Below are positions 1 to 6,411 of a stretch of DNA of 17,278 nucleotides, one piece after another. This DNA comes from Caryophanales bacterium UBA4694 (GTDB lineage Bacteria > Bacillota_I > Bacilli_A > RFN20 > CAG-288), in NCBI GenBank assembly GCA_002404835.1, contig DHKM01000040.1, positions 1 through 17,278 on the forward strand, written 5' to 3'. The notes under the pieces were generated by a model. It made no database searches, was not told the origin of the DNA, and saw nothing but the letters and a program-made list of their open reading frames with translations. Position numbers and translations under genes: made by a program. How positions within the stretch are numbered: position 1 is the stretch's first letter; every line of letters begins with the position of its first letter.

Positions 1-545
1 TTTTTTTTTTTTTTTCTTATGTCCTTTTGTTTATTAGTGTTGGATTTGGAAAAATAAACGGAAATCTAAAAAAAACTTGTCGGATTCAATCATTTGAAAG
101 ATGTGTCTATCTCGGTGTCCTTTGTTCTATCTTTATTGTAGATGGATTTCTTTGAAGAAAACGCTGACCTTTTATTGGGAGGGATTGATTCGTTTCTGGT
201 AGTCATTTGATCTTGTTCTCAAATATGAAAAAAAGGGAATGCTTTTTCTGGAATACTATTTCGTAAGCAAACATCGGCGGCTGTCCTTTCAAGACCTTTA
301 AATGACATTTTAAATTGAATTGAATCTCGAAGGTTGACCCTTATATAAGAAATGATTTGCTTTTTCCAATTCAGATGAAAAAGGCATTGATGTTTTCTAA
401 GTGTTTTGGAATGCAAGGTGCTTCCTTATGTCTGGGAGTGGTACTGAGATTGGCGTTTTGGTTGTCGGATGCTTCTTTTTTTATTTTAAATTTCCATTTT
501 TATGTTTCTTCCTTTATAATCTTTTCCTTGAAATGGAGGCTCCTT
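1..545. other. A/T-rich leader region without a supportable gene
   Basis: No convincing gene was found here. The window opens with a run of fifteen T residues, which could be the U-tract of a terminator lying to the left or an assembly edge. The rest is A/T-rich with scattered stops. Open frames around 219-416 (minus) and 357-545 (plus) lack ribosome binding sites. The only supported element is a promoter for the downstream membrane protein near 491-520. Confidence 0.5.
491..520 (+). promoter_or_regulatory. Putative sigma-A promoter of the EIIC-like gene
   Basis: TTTCCA (491-496) and a perfect TATAAT (515-520) are separated by 18 bases. The start codon at 546 is 25 bases past the -10 box, so the leader would be short, about 18 nt. 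The -35 box is a weak match. This argues against the longer upstream open frame, because transcription would begin inside it. Confidence 0.5.
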
Positions 546-1619
546 ATGAGTAATGAAGTAAATGCCACGGAAAGGAAGACATCTTTCCGGGGATTGCTGT
601 CCGGCTTGAAGTCATTCTTGATGAAGACGACAAACGGCATGGCAATCGGACTTTTCGGGACTTTGATCATCGGGACGGTGATTTCGCAGCTGGCAAAGAT
701 TCCCGGATTTGATTCAATCGATGTGATTGCCGGCGCCATCAAGGGATTGATGGGTGCCGGAATCGGACTTGGGGTTGCACTTAGCCTGAAGGTAAACGGC
801 ATCACGCTTGTAGCCATGATGGCAAGCGGCGCGCTTGGCAATTATGCCTTTTCGTTCTTCGACATGAAGCTTGGGACGATCTCCGATCCTCTTTCCTGCT
901 ATATTTCCTGTCTTCTCTGCTATTTCGGAATCAAATGCGTCATGAGAAAGAAGACTCCGGTTGATTTGATTCTGATTCCGCTCGTTGGTCTGTTGTTCAG
1001 TATTGCCTATTGCTATCTTCTCAGTTATTTTGTCCACTATGTGACTTTGGGAATCGGTTCTCTGATCAAACTGAGTTTCGATTATGTTCCTCTGCTCATG
1101 TGTATTGTTGTTTCGGTATTGGTCGGTATGGCTTTGACTGCTCCGATTTCTTCGGTTGCCATCTGCGTTGCCATCAATATCGGAAGTGTACCTCTTGCAG
1201 CAGGTGCTGCCGTGATCGGATGTTCGGTCCAGATGCTTGGATTTGCTCTTGAGACTGCCTATGACAATAAGATCGGTTCAACCTTGGCTGTGGGTATCGG
1301 GACTTCGATGCTTCAGTTCAAGAACATCATCCGCAAGCCTCTTATCTGGCTCCCTACGATTCTTGCCAGTGCCATCCTTGGACCGTTTGCCATGCTTTTC
1401 TCCTTCAAGAGCTCGTCTGTCGGTGCCGGTATGGGAACTTGCGCTTTTGTCGGTCAGTTGGAATCTTTCGCTGCGATGGAATATGATCCGCTTGGTTGTG
1501 TGTATATTGTTCTGTTTACGATTGTCATACCTCTTGTTCTTGTCTTGTTGATTGATTTTGTTTTCCGTAAACTTGGATGGATCAAAAAAGGCGATTTTTC
1601 CCTTGACAATGAACTGTAA
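546..1619 (+). CDS. PTS_EIIC_2 / PfoR-like membrane protein
   Basis: The 357-residue protein is predicted to be an integral membrane protein of the PTS EIIC type 2 family, which includes the PfoR/PfoS group named after a Clostridium perfringens toxin regulator. Family hallmarks are visible: LVGMALTAPISS in the middle, then AAGAAVIGCSVQMLGFA, then GTSMLQFKNIIRKPLIW with LASAILGP, and GAGMGTCAFVGQ near the C-terminus. About nine to ten hydrophobic segments are spread along the protein. No IIA or IIB domain and no phosphorylatable Cys/His domain is fused or adjacent, so sugar phosphorylation cannot be claimed. The ATG at 546 is chosen because GGAGG lies at 535-539. The same frame is open upstream to 357, but the promoter lies within that stretch. 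The gene is monocistronic and followed by a terminator. The substrate is unknown. Confidence 0.85.
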   Translation: MSNEVNATERKTSFRGLLSGLKSFLMKTTNGMAIGLFGTLIIGTVISQLAKIPGFDSIDVIAGAIKGLMGAGIGLGVALSLKVNGITLVAMMASGALGNYAFSFFDMKLGTISDPLSCYISCLLCYFGIKCVMRKKTPVDLILIPLVGLLFSIAYCYLLSYFVHYVTLGIGSLIKLSFDYVPLLMCIVVSVLVGMALTAPISSVAICVAINIGSVPLAAGAAVIGCSVQMLGFALETAYDNKIGSTLAVGIGTSMLQFKNIIRKPLIWLPTILASAILGPFAMLFSFKSSSVGAGMGTCAFVGQLESFAAMEYDPLGCVYIVLFTIVIPLVLVLLIDFVFRKLGWIKKGDFSLDNEL

Positions 1620-1654
1620 TCTGTGTCTTTGACAGTTGTCTTACATTAGAAAAG

Positions 1655-1702
1655 AAAACAGGATTCTGGGCAATTTGAAATGTTGTTCATTCCTGTTTTT
1701 TT
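1655..1702 (+). terminator. Intrinsic terminator after the EIIC-like gene
   Basis: AAAACAGGA (1655-1663) pairs perfectly with TCCTGTTTT (1691-1699), and the T-run continues to 1702. The 27-nt loop contains a smaller CAAT/GTTG pairing. It lies 36 bases past the stop codon. Confidence 0.75.
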
Positions 1703-1892
1703 CTTTGACATTTATGTTGTTTAGATCGATTCTTGAGTTGAAAAATCAATTTTTTCCGTTTGTCAAAAAAACAGGAAACGAATATCAGTTTATGCTAGCT
1801 TAATTTTGTTTAAAAGAAGCAAAAACAACGTAAATAATCGTTTTTTCCATAATTGTTGATATTGGTATTTATTTTAGAGGTTGTTTAATTCA

Positions 1893-1939
1893 AATTTTGA
1901 CATTTATCGCTAAGTACTTCGTACTTTTATGTCAAAATT
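1893..1939. repeat. Long nested inverted repeat
   Basis: AATTTTGACAT (1893-1903) is the exact reverse complement of ATGTCAAAATT (1929-1939). Nested inside, AAGTAC (1912-1917) pairs with GTACTT (1921-1926) around a TTC loop. The two arms together could form an extended hairpin in DNA or RNA. There is no T-run after it and no adjacent stop codon, so it is not a standard terminator. It could be an operator, a small transcribed RNA, or the remnant of a short palindromic element. Confidence 0.7.
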
Positions 1940-2050
1940 CGATATTTTTCGCAATTCAAGCGAATTTTACGAGAATTCTATCTTTTTTGCTTTTGAACAT
2001 GATTTTGTTTAAGAATGTCAAATTTTGTTTATGTATTTTTCTCTATCAGA

Positions 2051-2095
2051 TAGCGATAATGGAATCGTACGAAATGCTGATTGGCTCTATCGCTA
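2051..2095. repeat. TAGCGAT/ATCGCTA inverted pair upstream of the HTH gene
   Basis: TAGCGAT (2051-2057) is the reverse complement of ATCGCTA (2089-2095), which lies just ahead of the ribosome binding site of the 2117 gene. The octamer TATCGCTA at 2088-2095 also occurs at 1905-1912, inside the long palindrome. Three copies of one octamer core upstream of a DNA-binding protein suggest operator sites, by inference only. Confidence 0.45.
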
Positions 2096-2116
2096 AAGAA
2101 AGGAGACGAGAATCAT

Positions 2117-2341
2117 ATGAACAAAAGTGAGAATGTCTTACTGATCTTCTACAAATTCTTATCTGAGAAGAAGCTGACCAAAGAAGAAGTCATGAAGGAA
2201 TGTTCCATCTCCTCCTTGACGTTTGCCAGGTATCTATCCGATATCCGGGATTTCCTTGAGAAGAACCTGAACTGTTATCAGGTAATCTATGATAAGAAAC
2301 AGGATATTTACTTCCTGAAGCTGAATCCTTCTGTCTGCTAG
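2117..2341 (+). CDS. Small winged-helix/HTH DNA-binding protein
   Basis: The 74-residue protein is one helix-turn-helix domain. It follows the pattern seen at the N-terminus of DeoR- and WYL-type regulators: a hydrophobic first helix (LLIFYKFLSEKK), then LTKEEVMKECSISSLTFARYLSDIRDFL as turn and recognition helix, then a beta wing near QVIYDKKQDIYFL. There is no effector-binding domain, so it resembles the DNA-binding end of a larger regulator that exists alone. The ATG at 2117 is preferred because AGGAG at 2101-2105 sits upstream. A longer reading from 2081 would place that ribosome binding site inside the coding region. The gene has its own terminator. Repeated palindromes just upstream could be its binding sites. 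It could also be a truncated remnant, although the clean start, stop and terminator argue for a working gene. Confidence 0.7.
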   Translation: MNKSENVLLIFYKFLSEKKLTKEEVMKECSISSLTFARYLSDIRDFLEKNLNCYQVIYDKKQDIYFLKLNPSVC

Positions 2342-2397
2342 TTCTTTGTCAATACAGAAATGTGGGAATTTTCTTTTCGAGTCTTTTTGCTTCGTTA

Positions 2398-2426
2398 GGC
2401 TTCCGAAACATTCGGAGCCTTTTTTT
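2398..2426 (+). terminator. Terminator after the small HTH gene
   Basis: GGCTTCCGA (2398-2406) pairs with TCGGAGCC (2412-2419) with one bulged T, followed by seven T residues (2420-2426). Confidence 0.85.
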
Positions 2427-2434
2427 GAGCACTG

Positions 2435-2463
2435 AAAAAGGCATCCGAAGAAAGGATGCCTTT
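2435..2463 (-). terminator. Terminator of the RNase III-like gene
   Basis: AAAGGCATCC (2437-2446) and GGATGCCTTT (2454-2463) form a perfect 10-bp stem with a 7-nt loop. Read on the minus strand it follows the stop codon at 2471 by a few bases and ends in a run of five T residues. The plus-strand side has only three T residues, so it acts mainly on the minus strand. Confidence 0.85.
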
Positions 2464-2470
2464 ATCTTGT

Positions 2471-2962
2471 CTAGATTGTTGAATCGATGGAACCCGTCTT
2501 TTTCATCTTCCGGATTCCCAGTGTCGTGATGACGAAATGTTTTACGGTTTCCCAATCGGAATCATAATACATGGCTCCGATGATTCGCTCGACCAGGATT
2601 TCATCGCTTCCTTCGGGATGGAGTTTTCCTTCCTTGTTCTCATCTGCGAATTCGTTGTCGTTGTAGACAGATTTCCAAAGCTCGTGTTCCTTGGAATAGG
2701 TCTCATAGGGTTTGTCCTTGAAGTAGACTTCTTTTGCTTCTTCGATGTCTTTTTCGGTGTGGTAGCCCCTTGTGAACAGGTAATGGGTGTTGATGGCATT
2801 GAGGAGGGCCTTTCCGACGTCTTCGAAGCCGGAATGGAAGAAGATGTGACCTGGATGGGTCGATAGTTTCATCGCATAGGTGAGATGATCTATCTTTTTG
2901 CAAGGATAAGAGATCTCTTTGGCTAATTCGTGTATGCGTTTCTGTAGTCTTAGATAATCCAT
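2471..2962 (-). CDS. RNase III-fold-like protein lacking most catalytic residues
   Basis: The 163-residue protein is not a standard family member, but two stretches line up by eye with the RNase III catalytic domain. The first (about residues 27-63: LTYAMKLST..., FEDVGKALLNAI, HYLF) matches the ALTHxS / NERLEFLGDAVL / YLF region. The second (124-145: VERIIGAMYYDSDWETVKHFV) matches the VEALIGAIYLDSG..A..F region. In this alignment the glutamate of the second signature is kept (E125), but the acidic residues of the first signature are replaced (K51 where the aspartate should be), and so is the aspartate preceding E125. A metal-dependent RNase would then be inactive. There is no double-stranded RNA-binding domain. 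GGAGG precedes the ATG at 2962. The gene stands alone with its own promoter and terminator. The assignment is inference from motif spacing; an unrelated helical protein remains possible. Confidence 0.55.
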   Translation of the reverse strand: MDYLRLQKRIHELAKEISYPCKKIDHLTYAMKLSTHPGHIFFHSGFEDVGKALLNAINTHYLFTRGYHTEKDIEEAKEVYFKDKPYETYSKEHELWKSVYNDNEFADENKEGKLHPEGSDEILVERIIGAMYYDSDWETVKHFVITTLGIRKMKKTGSIDSTI

Positions 2963-2989
2963 AATTGCCTCCGATTGGTATCTAAGGAA

Positions 2990-3019
2990 ATTATAGCGCT
3001 TTCATTTTCTTATTGTAAA
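2990..3019 (-). promoter_or_regulatory. Promoter of the RNase III-like gene
   Basis: On the minus strand, TTTACA (complement of 3014-3019) and a perfect TATAAT (complement of 2990-2995) are 18 bases apart. The start codon lies 27 bases beyond the -10 box. Confidence 0.7.
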
Positions 3020-3024
3020 TGAAA
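3000..3024. promoter_or_regulatory. Inverted repeat over the minus-strand promoter
   Basis: TTTCATTT (3000-3007) and AAATGAAA (3017-3024) are exact reverse complements with a 9-base spacer. The right arm covers the -35 box and the left arm lies in the spacer of the minus promoter, which suits a repressor operator. The TetR gene starts about 170 bases away, but no link is shown. Confidence 0.4.
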
Positions 3025-3118
3025 ATATACATTTATATTCGCTTTTTGAGGTTTGTTTCTCGCTTTGCTGTGAACCGCTTACAAATAGACGCTTCCTTTG
3101 TTCTTCTTTTTCGTCATA

Positions 3119-3147
3119 TTGATTTTGCTACTTTCTTCTTTTATATT
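3119..3147 (+). promoter_or_regulatory. Promoter of the TetR-HAD operon
   Basis: TTGATT (3119-3124) and TATATT (3142-3147) are 17 bases apart. The expected transcription start is near 3154, at the edge of a palindrome. Confidence 0.6.
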
Positions 3148-3155
3148 TTAGTCTT

Positions 3156-3175
3156 GGTATTACATTTGTCATACC
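3156..3175. promoter_or_regulatory. Candidate TetR operator
   Basis: GGTATTACAT (3156-3165) and TTGTCATACC (3166-3175) form a 20-bp palindrome with 8 of 10 symmetric pairs matched. It sits just downstream of the -10 box and upstream of the ribosome binding site of the TetR gene. This is the usual position and size for autoregulation by a TetR dimer. Confidence 0.5.
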
Positions 3176-3193
3176 GGATTCTGGAGAAATGAT

Positions 3194-3739
3194 ATGTCAG
3201 ACAAAACAAGCGGACTTTTGGCCCATAACGAGGATTTGGAAAGGCTCACGATCAAGAGCCTCGAGGATGCTCTGGCCTTTTTGCTTGAATATAAGGAGTT
3301 TGATGCTATTTCGATCACAGAGCTTTGCAAAAAGGCAGGCGTGAGCCGTACTGCCTTCTATTCCCACTTCAAAACCAAGGAGGACGTCATCGACGCCGTC
3401 AACCTGGAAGTGGTCCATATGGTCATCGAAAAGGAATATACTAAATTCGATTCCAATACTGCCGACTATTCCTTCTATATGGGAATCTTCACGATTCTTG
3501 AGCAGAGAATCGATACGATGAGGATCTTTGTCTCGAAGGGATTCCAGTATCGTCCTGTCTATGGGTTCTATCTTTCCATGCGGCTGCAACACGTGTCCCA
3601 GGAGGAGAGACAGAAGAAGCTGGTCTGGTTTGCTGCGCTTGAAGGCCTTATTTTCGATTGGCTGAAGGACAAGGACAGGAAGGACAAGGAAACCATTTCC
3701 CGCTTCTGTGTTGAGAAACTGACTCCGATTTTGTTCTGA
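3194..3739 (+). CDS. TetR/AcrR family transcriptional regulator
   Basis: The 181-residue protein has a clear N-terminal TetR DNA-binding domain: an amphipathic first helix (LTIKSLEDALAFLLEYKEF, about 18-36), then ISITELCKKAGVSRTAFYSHFKTKEDVIDAV (about 39-69), the family's helix-turn-helix signature ending in the aromatic FYSHF and KEDV. The C-terminal half is helical and variable, as expected for the ligand and dimer domain, and its ligand cannot be told. The overall length is typical. CTGGAG precedes the ATG at 3194. The next gene, a HAD hydrolase, starts 23 bases after the stop and shares the promoter. A 20-bp palindrome at the transcription start suggests self-repression. The only likely regulated partner visible is the HAD gene. 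Confidence 0.9.
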   Translation: MSDKTSGLLAHNEDLERLTIKSLEDALAFLLEYKEFDAISITELCKKAGVSRTAFYSHFKTKEDVIDAVNLEVVHMVIEKEYTKFDSNTADYSFYMGIFTILEQRIDTMRIFVSKGFQYRPVYGFYLSMRLQHVSQEERQKKLVWFAALEGLIFDWLKDKDRKDKETISRFCVEKLTPILF

Positions 3740-3762
3740 TATTCGAAAGGAGAACAAGAGAT

Positions 3763-4482
3763 ATGCTTAAGGCTGTGTTTTTCGATTTGGACGGAACCTT
3801 GCTTCCGATGGACGAGACGGTGTTCACCAAGGGATACTTCAAATTTCTGATTGAGAAGGTCGCTCCTCTCGGTTATGAACCTAATAAGCTTGTGGATGTC
3901 ATCTGGAAGGGAACTTATCTGATGGTCCAGAATGACGGGAAAAGGACTAACGAGGAGGTCTTCTGGGATTATTTCCTTTCGGTATACGGTAAAGAGAGAA
4001 TGAAGGATAAAGCTGTCTTCAATGATTTCTATCGGAACGAGTTTTCCAAGGCAGCGGTTTTCTGCCAGAAGAATCCTCTGGCGAAGGATATCGTTTCTTT
4101 TGTCCGCTTTAAGGGACTTGAGGTTGTTCTTTCGACGAACCCGTTCTTTCCAAGGGACGGTCAGAGGATGCGTCTTTCCTTCATCGGACTTGAGGATACG
4201 GACTTTGATTATGTGACGGATTATTCCAATTCCTCTTTCTGCAAACCGAACCCGATGTATTTCAAGTCTCTTCTTGAGAAGAGGAACCTGAAGCCGGAGG
4301 AGGTTGTCCTTTTCGGAAACAATACCTATGAGGATGGAGACTGTGCGTCTTGTTGCGGAATCAAGACCTATCTGGTAAGGGGATTCATCATTCACAGCGA
4401 TAAGTCCAAAGGGACATATCCTGAAATCGATATGTCCGATATTAAGGGAGTTATCGAAGAGGAAATGAAGTCCAGAAAATGA
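3763..4482 (+). CDS. HAD-superfamily hydrolase
   Basis: The 239-residue protein is a cytoplasmic haloacid dehalogenase-type phosphatase. Motif I is FFDLDGTLL (D8 nucleophile, D10 acid/base). Motif II is STN (T125). Motif III is the lysine in CKPNP (K161). Motif IV is FGNNTYEDGD (184-193). In motif IV the usual first aspartate of the GDxxxxD pattern is asparagine (N186), while the later acidic pair E190 and D191 is kept, so magnesium could still be bound. The cap region between motifs I and II is helical and about 100 residues long, as in subclass I enzymes. The substrate is unknown. It is co-transcribed with the TetR gene and has a strong ribosome binding site (AAAGGAG). No hairpin terminator was seen after it. 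Confidence 0.88.
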   Translation: MLKAVFFDLDGTLLPMDETVFTKGYFKFLIEKVAPLGYEPNKLVDVIWKGTYLMVQNDGKRTNEEVFWDYFLSVYGKERMKDKAVFNDFYRNEFSKAAVFCQKNPLAKDIVSFVRFKGLEVVLSTNPFFPRDGQRMRLSFIGLEDTDFDYVTDYSNSSFCKPNPMYFKSLLEKRNLKPEEVVLFGNNTYEDGDCASCCGIKTYLVRGFIIHSDKSKGTYPEIDMSDIKGVIEEEMKSRK

Positions 4483-4516
4483 GTTAGTCATGGCTAGTGT
4501 ATGTTTCTTGATTTAT

Positions 4517-4548
4517 ATGAGCAAAAGCTGGGGAAAATGAGCGAAAAG
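4517..4548 (+). repeat. Two imperfect direct repeats 20 bp apart
   Basis: ATGAGCAAAAG (4517-4527) recurs as ATGAGCGAAAAG (4537-4548). The start-to-start distance is exactly 20 bp, about two helical turns. They lie 36-67 bases upstream of the -35 box of the dehydrogenase promoter, where an activator could bind. Function is inferred from spacing only. Confidence 0.4.
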
Positions 4549-4583
4549 TGTGCAAAATTGATAAAATATTGCAAGTTTAACTA

Positions 4584-4612
4584 TTGAATGTAAGCCTTTC
4601 CATGGATAAAAT
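4584..4612 (+). promoter_or_regulatory. Promoter of the alcohol dehydrogenase, with a cre-like site
   Basis: TTGAAT (4584-4589) and TAAAAT (4607-4612) are 17 bases apart. Between them, TGTAAGCCTTTCCA (4589-4602) matches the CcpA-type consensus TGWNANCGNTNNCA at all fixed positions except the central G, which is C. That central CG is usually strongly conserved, so catabolite control is only a suggestion. A TGTG/CACA pair at 4628-4642 lies near the transcription start. Confidence 0.55.
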
Positions 4613-4660
4613 ATCTCATGATACTAGTGTGCAAAAAACACATAACAAGGAGGGTATCTT

Positions 4661-5875
4661 ATGAGATTTTGTTTGCCTCGTGATGTTTACCATGGAAAGG
4701 GTTCCTTGGAAGCTCTGAAGACTTTCAAAGGAAAGAAAGCCATCATCTGCGTCGGTGGTGGTTCCATGAAGAGATTCGGATTCTTGCAGAAAGCCGAAGA
4801 ATATCTGAAGGAAGCTGGTTTCGAAGTCAAGCTCTTCGAGGGCATCGAATCCGATCCTAGCGTCGACACCGTCATGAAGGGTGCTGCCGTCATGGAAGAA
4901 TTCCAGCCGGATTGGATCATCGCCATGGGTGGCGGTTCTCCGATCGATGCTGCTAAGGCTATGTGGATCAAATATGAATATCCGGAGACTACTTTCCAGG
5001 ATATGTGCAAGGTCTTCGGTCTTCCGAAGCTCAGAAGAAAGGCTCATTTCTGCGCCATCTCCTCTACTTCCGGTACTGCTACCGAAGTCACTGCTTTCTC
5101 CATCATCACCGATTATAAGCTCGGAATCAAATTCCCGATTGCCGATTTCGAAATCACTCCGGATGTTGCCATCGTCGATCCGGAACTTGCCGAAACCATG
5201 CCGAAGAAGCTTGTCGCCCATACCGGTATGGATGCCATGACTCATGCCATCGAAGCCTATGTCTCTACCGCCCACTGCAATTATACCGATGGTCTTGCCA
5301 TCCATGCTATCGAACTGATCCAGGCCAACTTGGTCAAGTCCTACAATGGCGACATGGCTGCCCGTGACACCATGCATGATGCTCAGTGTATGGCCGGTAT
5401 GGCTTTCTCCAATGCTCTTCTCGGTATTGTCCATTCCATGGCCCACAAGACTGGTGCAGCCTTCGGTGATTATGGTGCCCATATCATCCACGGTGCTGCC
5501 AATGCCATGTATCTTCCTAAGGTCATTGCCTTCAATGCCAAGAATCCGGAAGCCCTTAAGAGATATGGTGTCATTGCCGACTATATGCACCTTGGCGGAA
5601 ACAGCGACGAAGAGAAGGTCCAGCTTCTCATCAAGTATCTCCGCGGTATGAACGATGATCTCAACATCCCGCACTGCATTGCCCATTATGGTCCGGATTC
5701 CTATCCGACTGAAAAGGGCTTCGTTCCGGAAAATGTCTTCCTTGAAAGACTTCCGGAGATTGCCAAGAACGCTATCGGTGATGCCTGCACCGGCTCCAAC
5801 CCGAGACAGCCTTCTCAGGAAGAGATGGAAAAACTTCTCAAGGCCTGCTACTATGACCTTGATGTCGACTTCTAG
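4661..5875 (+). CDS. Iron-containing alcohol dehydrogenase
   Basis: The 404-residue protein belongs to the group III metal-dependent alcohol dehydrogenases, which interconvert alcohols and aldehydes with NAD(P)(H). The N-terminal Rossmann-like half carries GGGSMKRFG (32-40) and the nucleotide-binding GGGSPIDAAKA (90-100), followed by SSTSGTATEVT. The C-terminal helical half carries the likely metal ligands D191 and H195 (GMDAMTHAIEAY), H258 (GIVHSMAHKTG) and H277 (HIIHGAANA). The stretch between H262 and H277 is about five residues longer than in FucO or AdhE, a feature of some Bacillota homologues. The substrate cannot be deduced; fermentative alcohol formation is likely. The gene has its own promoter, a strong AAGGAGG site and a terminator. 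Codon use is more uniform (many GCC, ATC, CTT) than in its neighbours, which suggests high expression. Confidence 0.95.
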   Translation: MRFCLPRDVYHGKGSLEALKTFKGKKAIICVGGGSMKRFGFLQKAEEYLKEAGFEVKLFEGIESDPSVDTVMKGAAVMEEFQPDWIIAMGGGSPIDAAKAMWIKYEYPETTFQDMCKVFGLPKLRRKAHFCAISSTSGTATEVTAFSIITDYKLGIKFPIADFEITPDVAIVDPELAETMPKKLVAHTGMDAMTHAIEAYVSTAHCNYTDGLAIHAIELIQANLVKSYNGDMAARDTMHDAQCMAGMAFSNALLGIVHSMAHKTGAAFGDYGAHIIHGAANAMYLPKVIAFNAKNPEALKRYGVIADYMHLGGNSDEEKVQLLIKYLRGMNDDLNIPHCIAHYGPDSYPTEKGFVPENVFLERLPEIAKNAIGDACTGSNPRQPSQEEMEKLLKACYYDLDVDF

Positions 5876-5891
5876 TATCTGAAACCTTTTC

Positions 5892-5922
5892 GAGGTACCT
5901 CTTTTATGAGGTACCTCTTTTT
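5892..5922 (+). terminator. Terminator after the alcohol dehydrogenase
   Basis: GAGGTACCTC (5892-5901) pairs with GAGGTACCTC (5908-5917) around TTTTAT, followed by five T residues. Each arm is itself a perfect palindrome, so the arms are both direct and inverted repeats. Confidence 0.9.
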
Positions 5923-5981
5923 AGTAAATGGGAATATTTGACGACGAACGCATGAATTGTTAATTATTTCTTTGAATTTTC

Positions 5982-6010
5982 TTGAATTATTTTTCTATTC
6001 TTTGTATATT
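5982..6010 (+). promoter_or_regulatory. Promoter of the 124aa-NfeD-SPFH operon
   Basis: TTGAAT (5982-5987) and TATATT (6005-6010) are 17 bases apart. AAGGAGG (6024-6030) and the ATG at 6036 follow directly. Confidence 0.65.
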
Positions 6011-6035
6011 ATTGGTGTAAAACAAGGAGGCATAG

Positions 6036-6410
6036 ATGATTCAATGGTTTTCGAAGAATGAGAAAACGGCAACAGCGACGATTTATCCGACCAATATCAC
6101 CATCAACAAATCCGGAATGGATATGCTCAAGGATTCGTATGCCTGTATGCTTGGTCTTGATGTCGATGATGGTAAGATTGCGATTCAACCGGTTTCCAAG
6201 GATCAATATGACCGAAGGGAACTACCCAGCGACTTCCTCTTTGTCCTGAGCGGAGGAAAGACGTATGTCAGGATATCTTCCACAGACTTCGTCTCGAAAG
6301 TCGGAGAGTATCTCCACTATGACTTCAAAAAGGGCTCGAGAAAATTTTCCTGCTATTTCGACCAACATGAGTCGATTCTGATCATCAATCTGAAGAAGGA
6401 GGTCAAATGA
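6036..6410 (+). CDS. Conserved-looking protein of unknown function, first gene of the SPFH operon
   Basis: I do not recognise this 124-residue protein. It is soluble, has no signal peptide or membrane segment, and looks alpha/beta. It seems to hold two similar halves: TATIYPTNITINKSGMDML...LGLDVDDGKIAIQPV (about 12-53) and TYVRISSTDFVSKVGEYLHYDFKKG...ILIINLKK (about 75-122). Each runs strand, helix, short loop, strand. That layout is loosely like duplicated AbrB/MraZ-type swapped hairpins, but no signature proves it. AAGGAGG precedes the ATG, and the stop is one base before the NfeD start, so translation is probably coupled. Its position suggests a role with the membrane SPFH/NfeD pair or its regulation; this is inference from context. 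Confidence 0.75.
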   Translation: MIQWFSKNEKTATATIYPTNITINKSGMDMLKDSYACMLGLDVDDGKIAIQPVSKDQYDRRELPSDFLFVLSGGKTYVRISSTDFVSKVGEYLHYDFKKGSRKFSCYFDQHESILIINLKKEVK

Positions 6411-6411
6411 T

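Larger units (their letters stand above)
1703..2116. other. A/T-rich spacer with clustered dyads
   Basis: There is no supportable gene in these 414 bases. The spacer contains a long interrupted palindrome at 1893-1939, a shorter one at 1948-1964 (TTCGC and GCGAA around a 7-base spacer), and a TAGCGAT/ATCGCTA pair at 2051-2095. A hydrophobic open frame from 1897 starts with TTG inside the palindrome, has no ribosome binding site, and runs into the next gene out of frame. I take it as noise. The promoter for the downstream helix-turn-helix gene is not clear. A GATAAT box at 2055-2060 has no good -35 partner. Confidence 0.5.

Noticed and set aside
219..416. Minus-strand open frame of about 65 codons in the left spacer
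   Set aside because: It has no ribosome binding site, no recognisable motif, and sits in A/T-rich sequence. A degraded gene fragment is possible but cannot be supported.
357..545. N-terminal extension of the EIIC-like protein
   Set aside because: The promoter (491-520) and the GGAGG at 535-539 point to the ATG at 546. The extension has no ribosome binding site and does not match the family N-terminus.
1897..2130. Hydrophobic plus-strand open frame before the small HTH gene
   Set aside because: It starts with TTG inside a palindrome, has no ribosome binding site, and overlaps the HTH start in another frame. Hydrophobicity is expected from T-rich DNA.
3197..3757. Long minus-strand frames opposite the TetR and HAD genes (also 3568-4491)
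   Set aside because: They are antisense to genes with clear family motifs and carry no motifs or ribosome binding sites of their own.
4628..4642. Possible Rex operator (TGTG...CACA) near the dehydrogenase start
   Set aside because: The spacer is 7 bases rather than the 9 expected between TGTG and CACA in the Rex consensus, and flanking bases do not match.
4616..5686. 356-codon minus-strand frame opposite the alcohol dehydrogenase
   Set aside because: It is a long antisense shadow caused by the codon bias of a highly expressed gene. The plus-strand product has all expected active-site residues.
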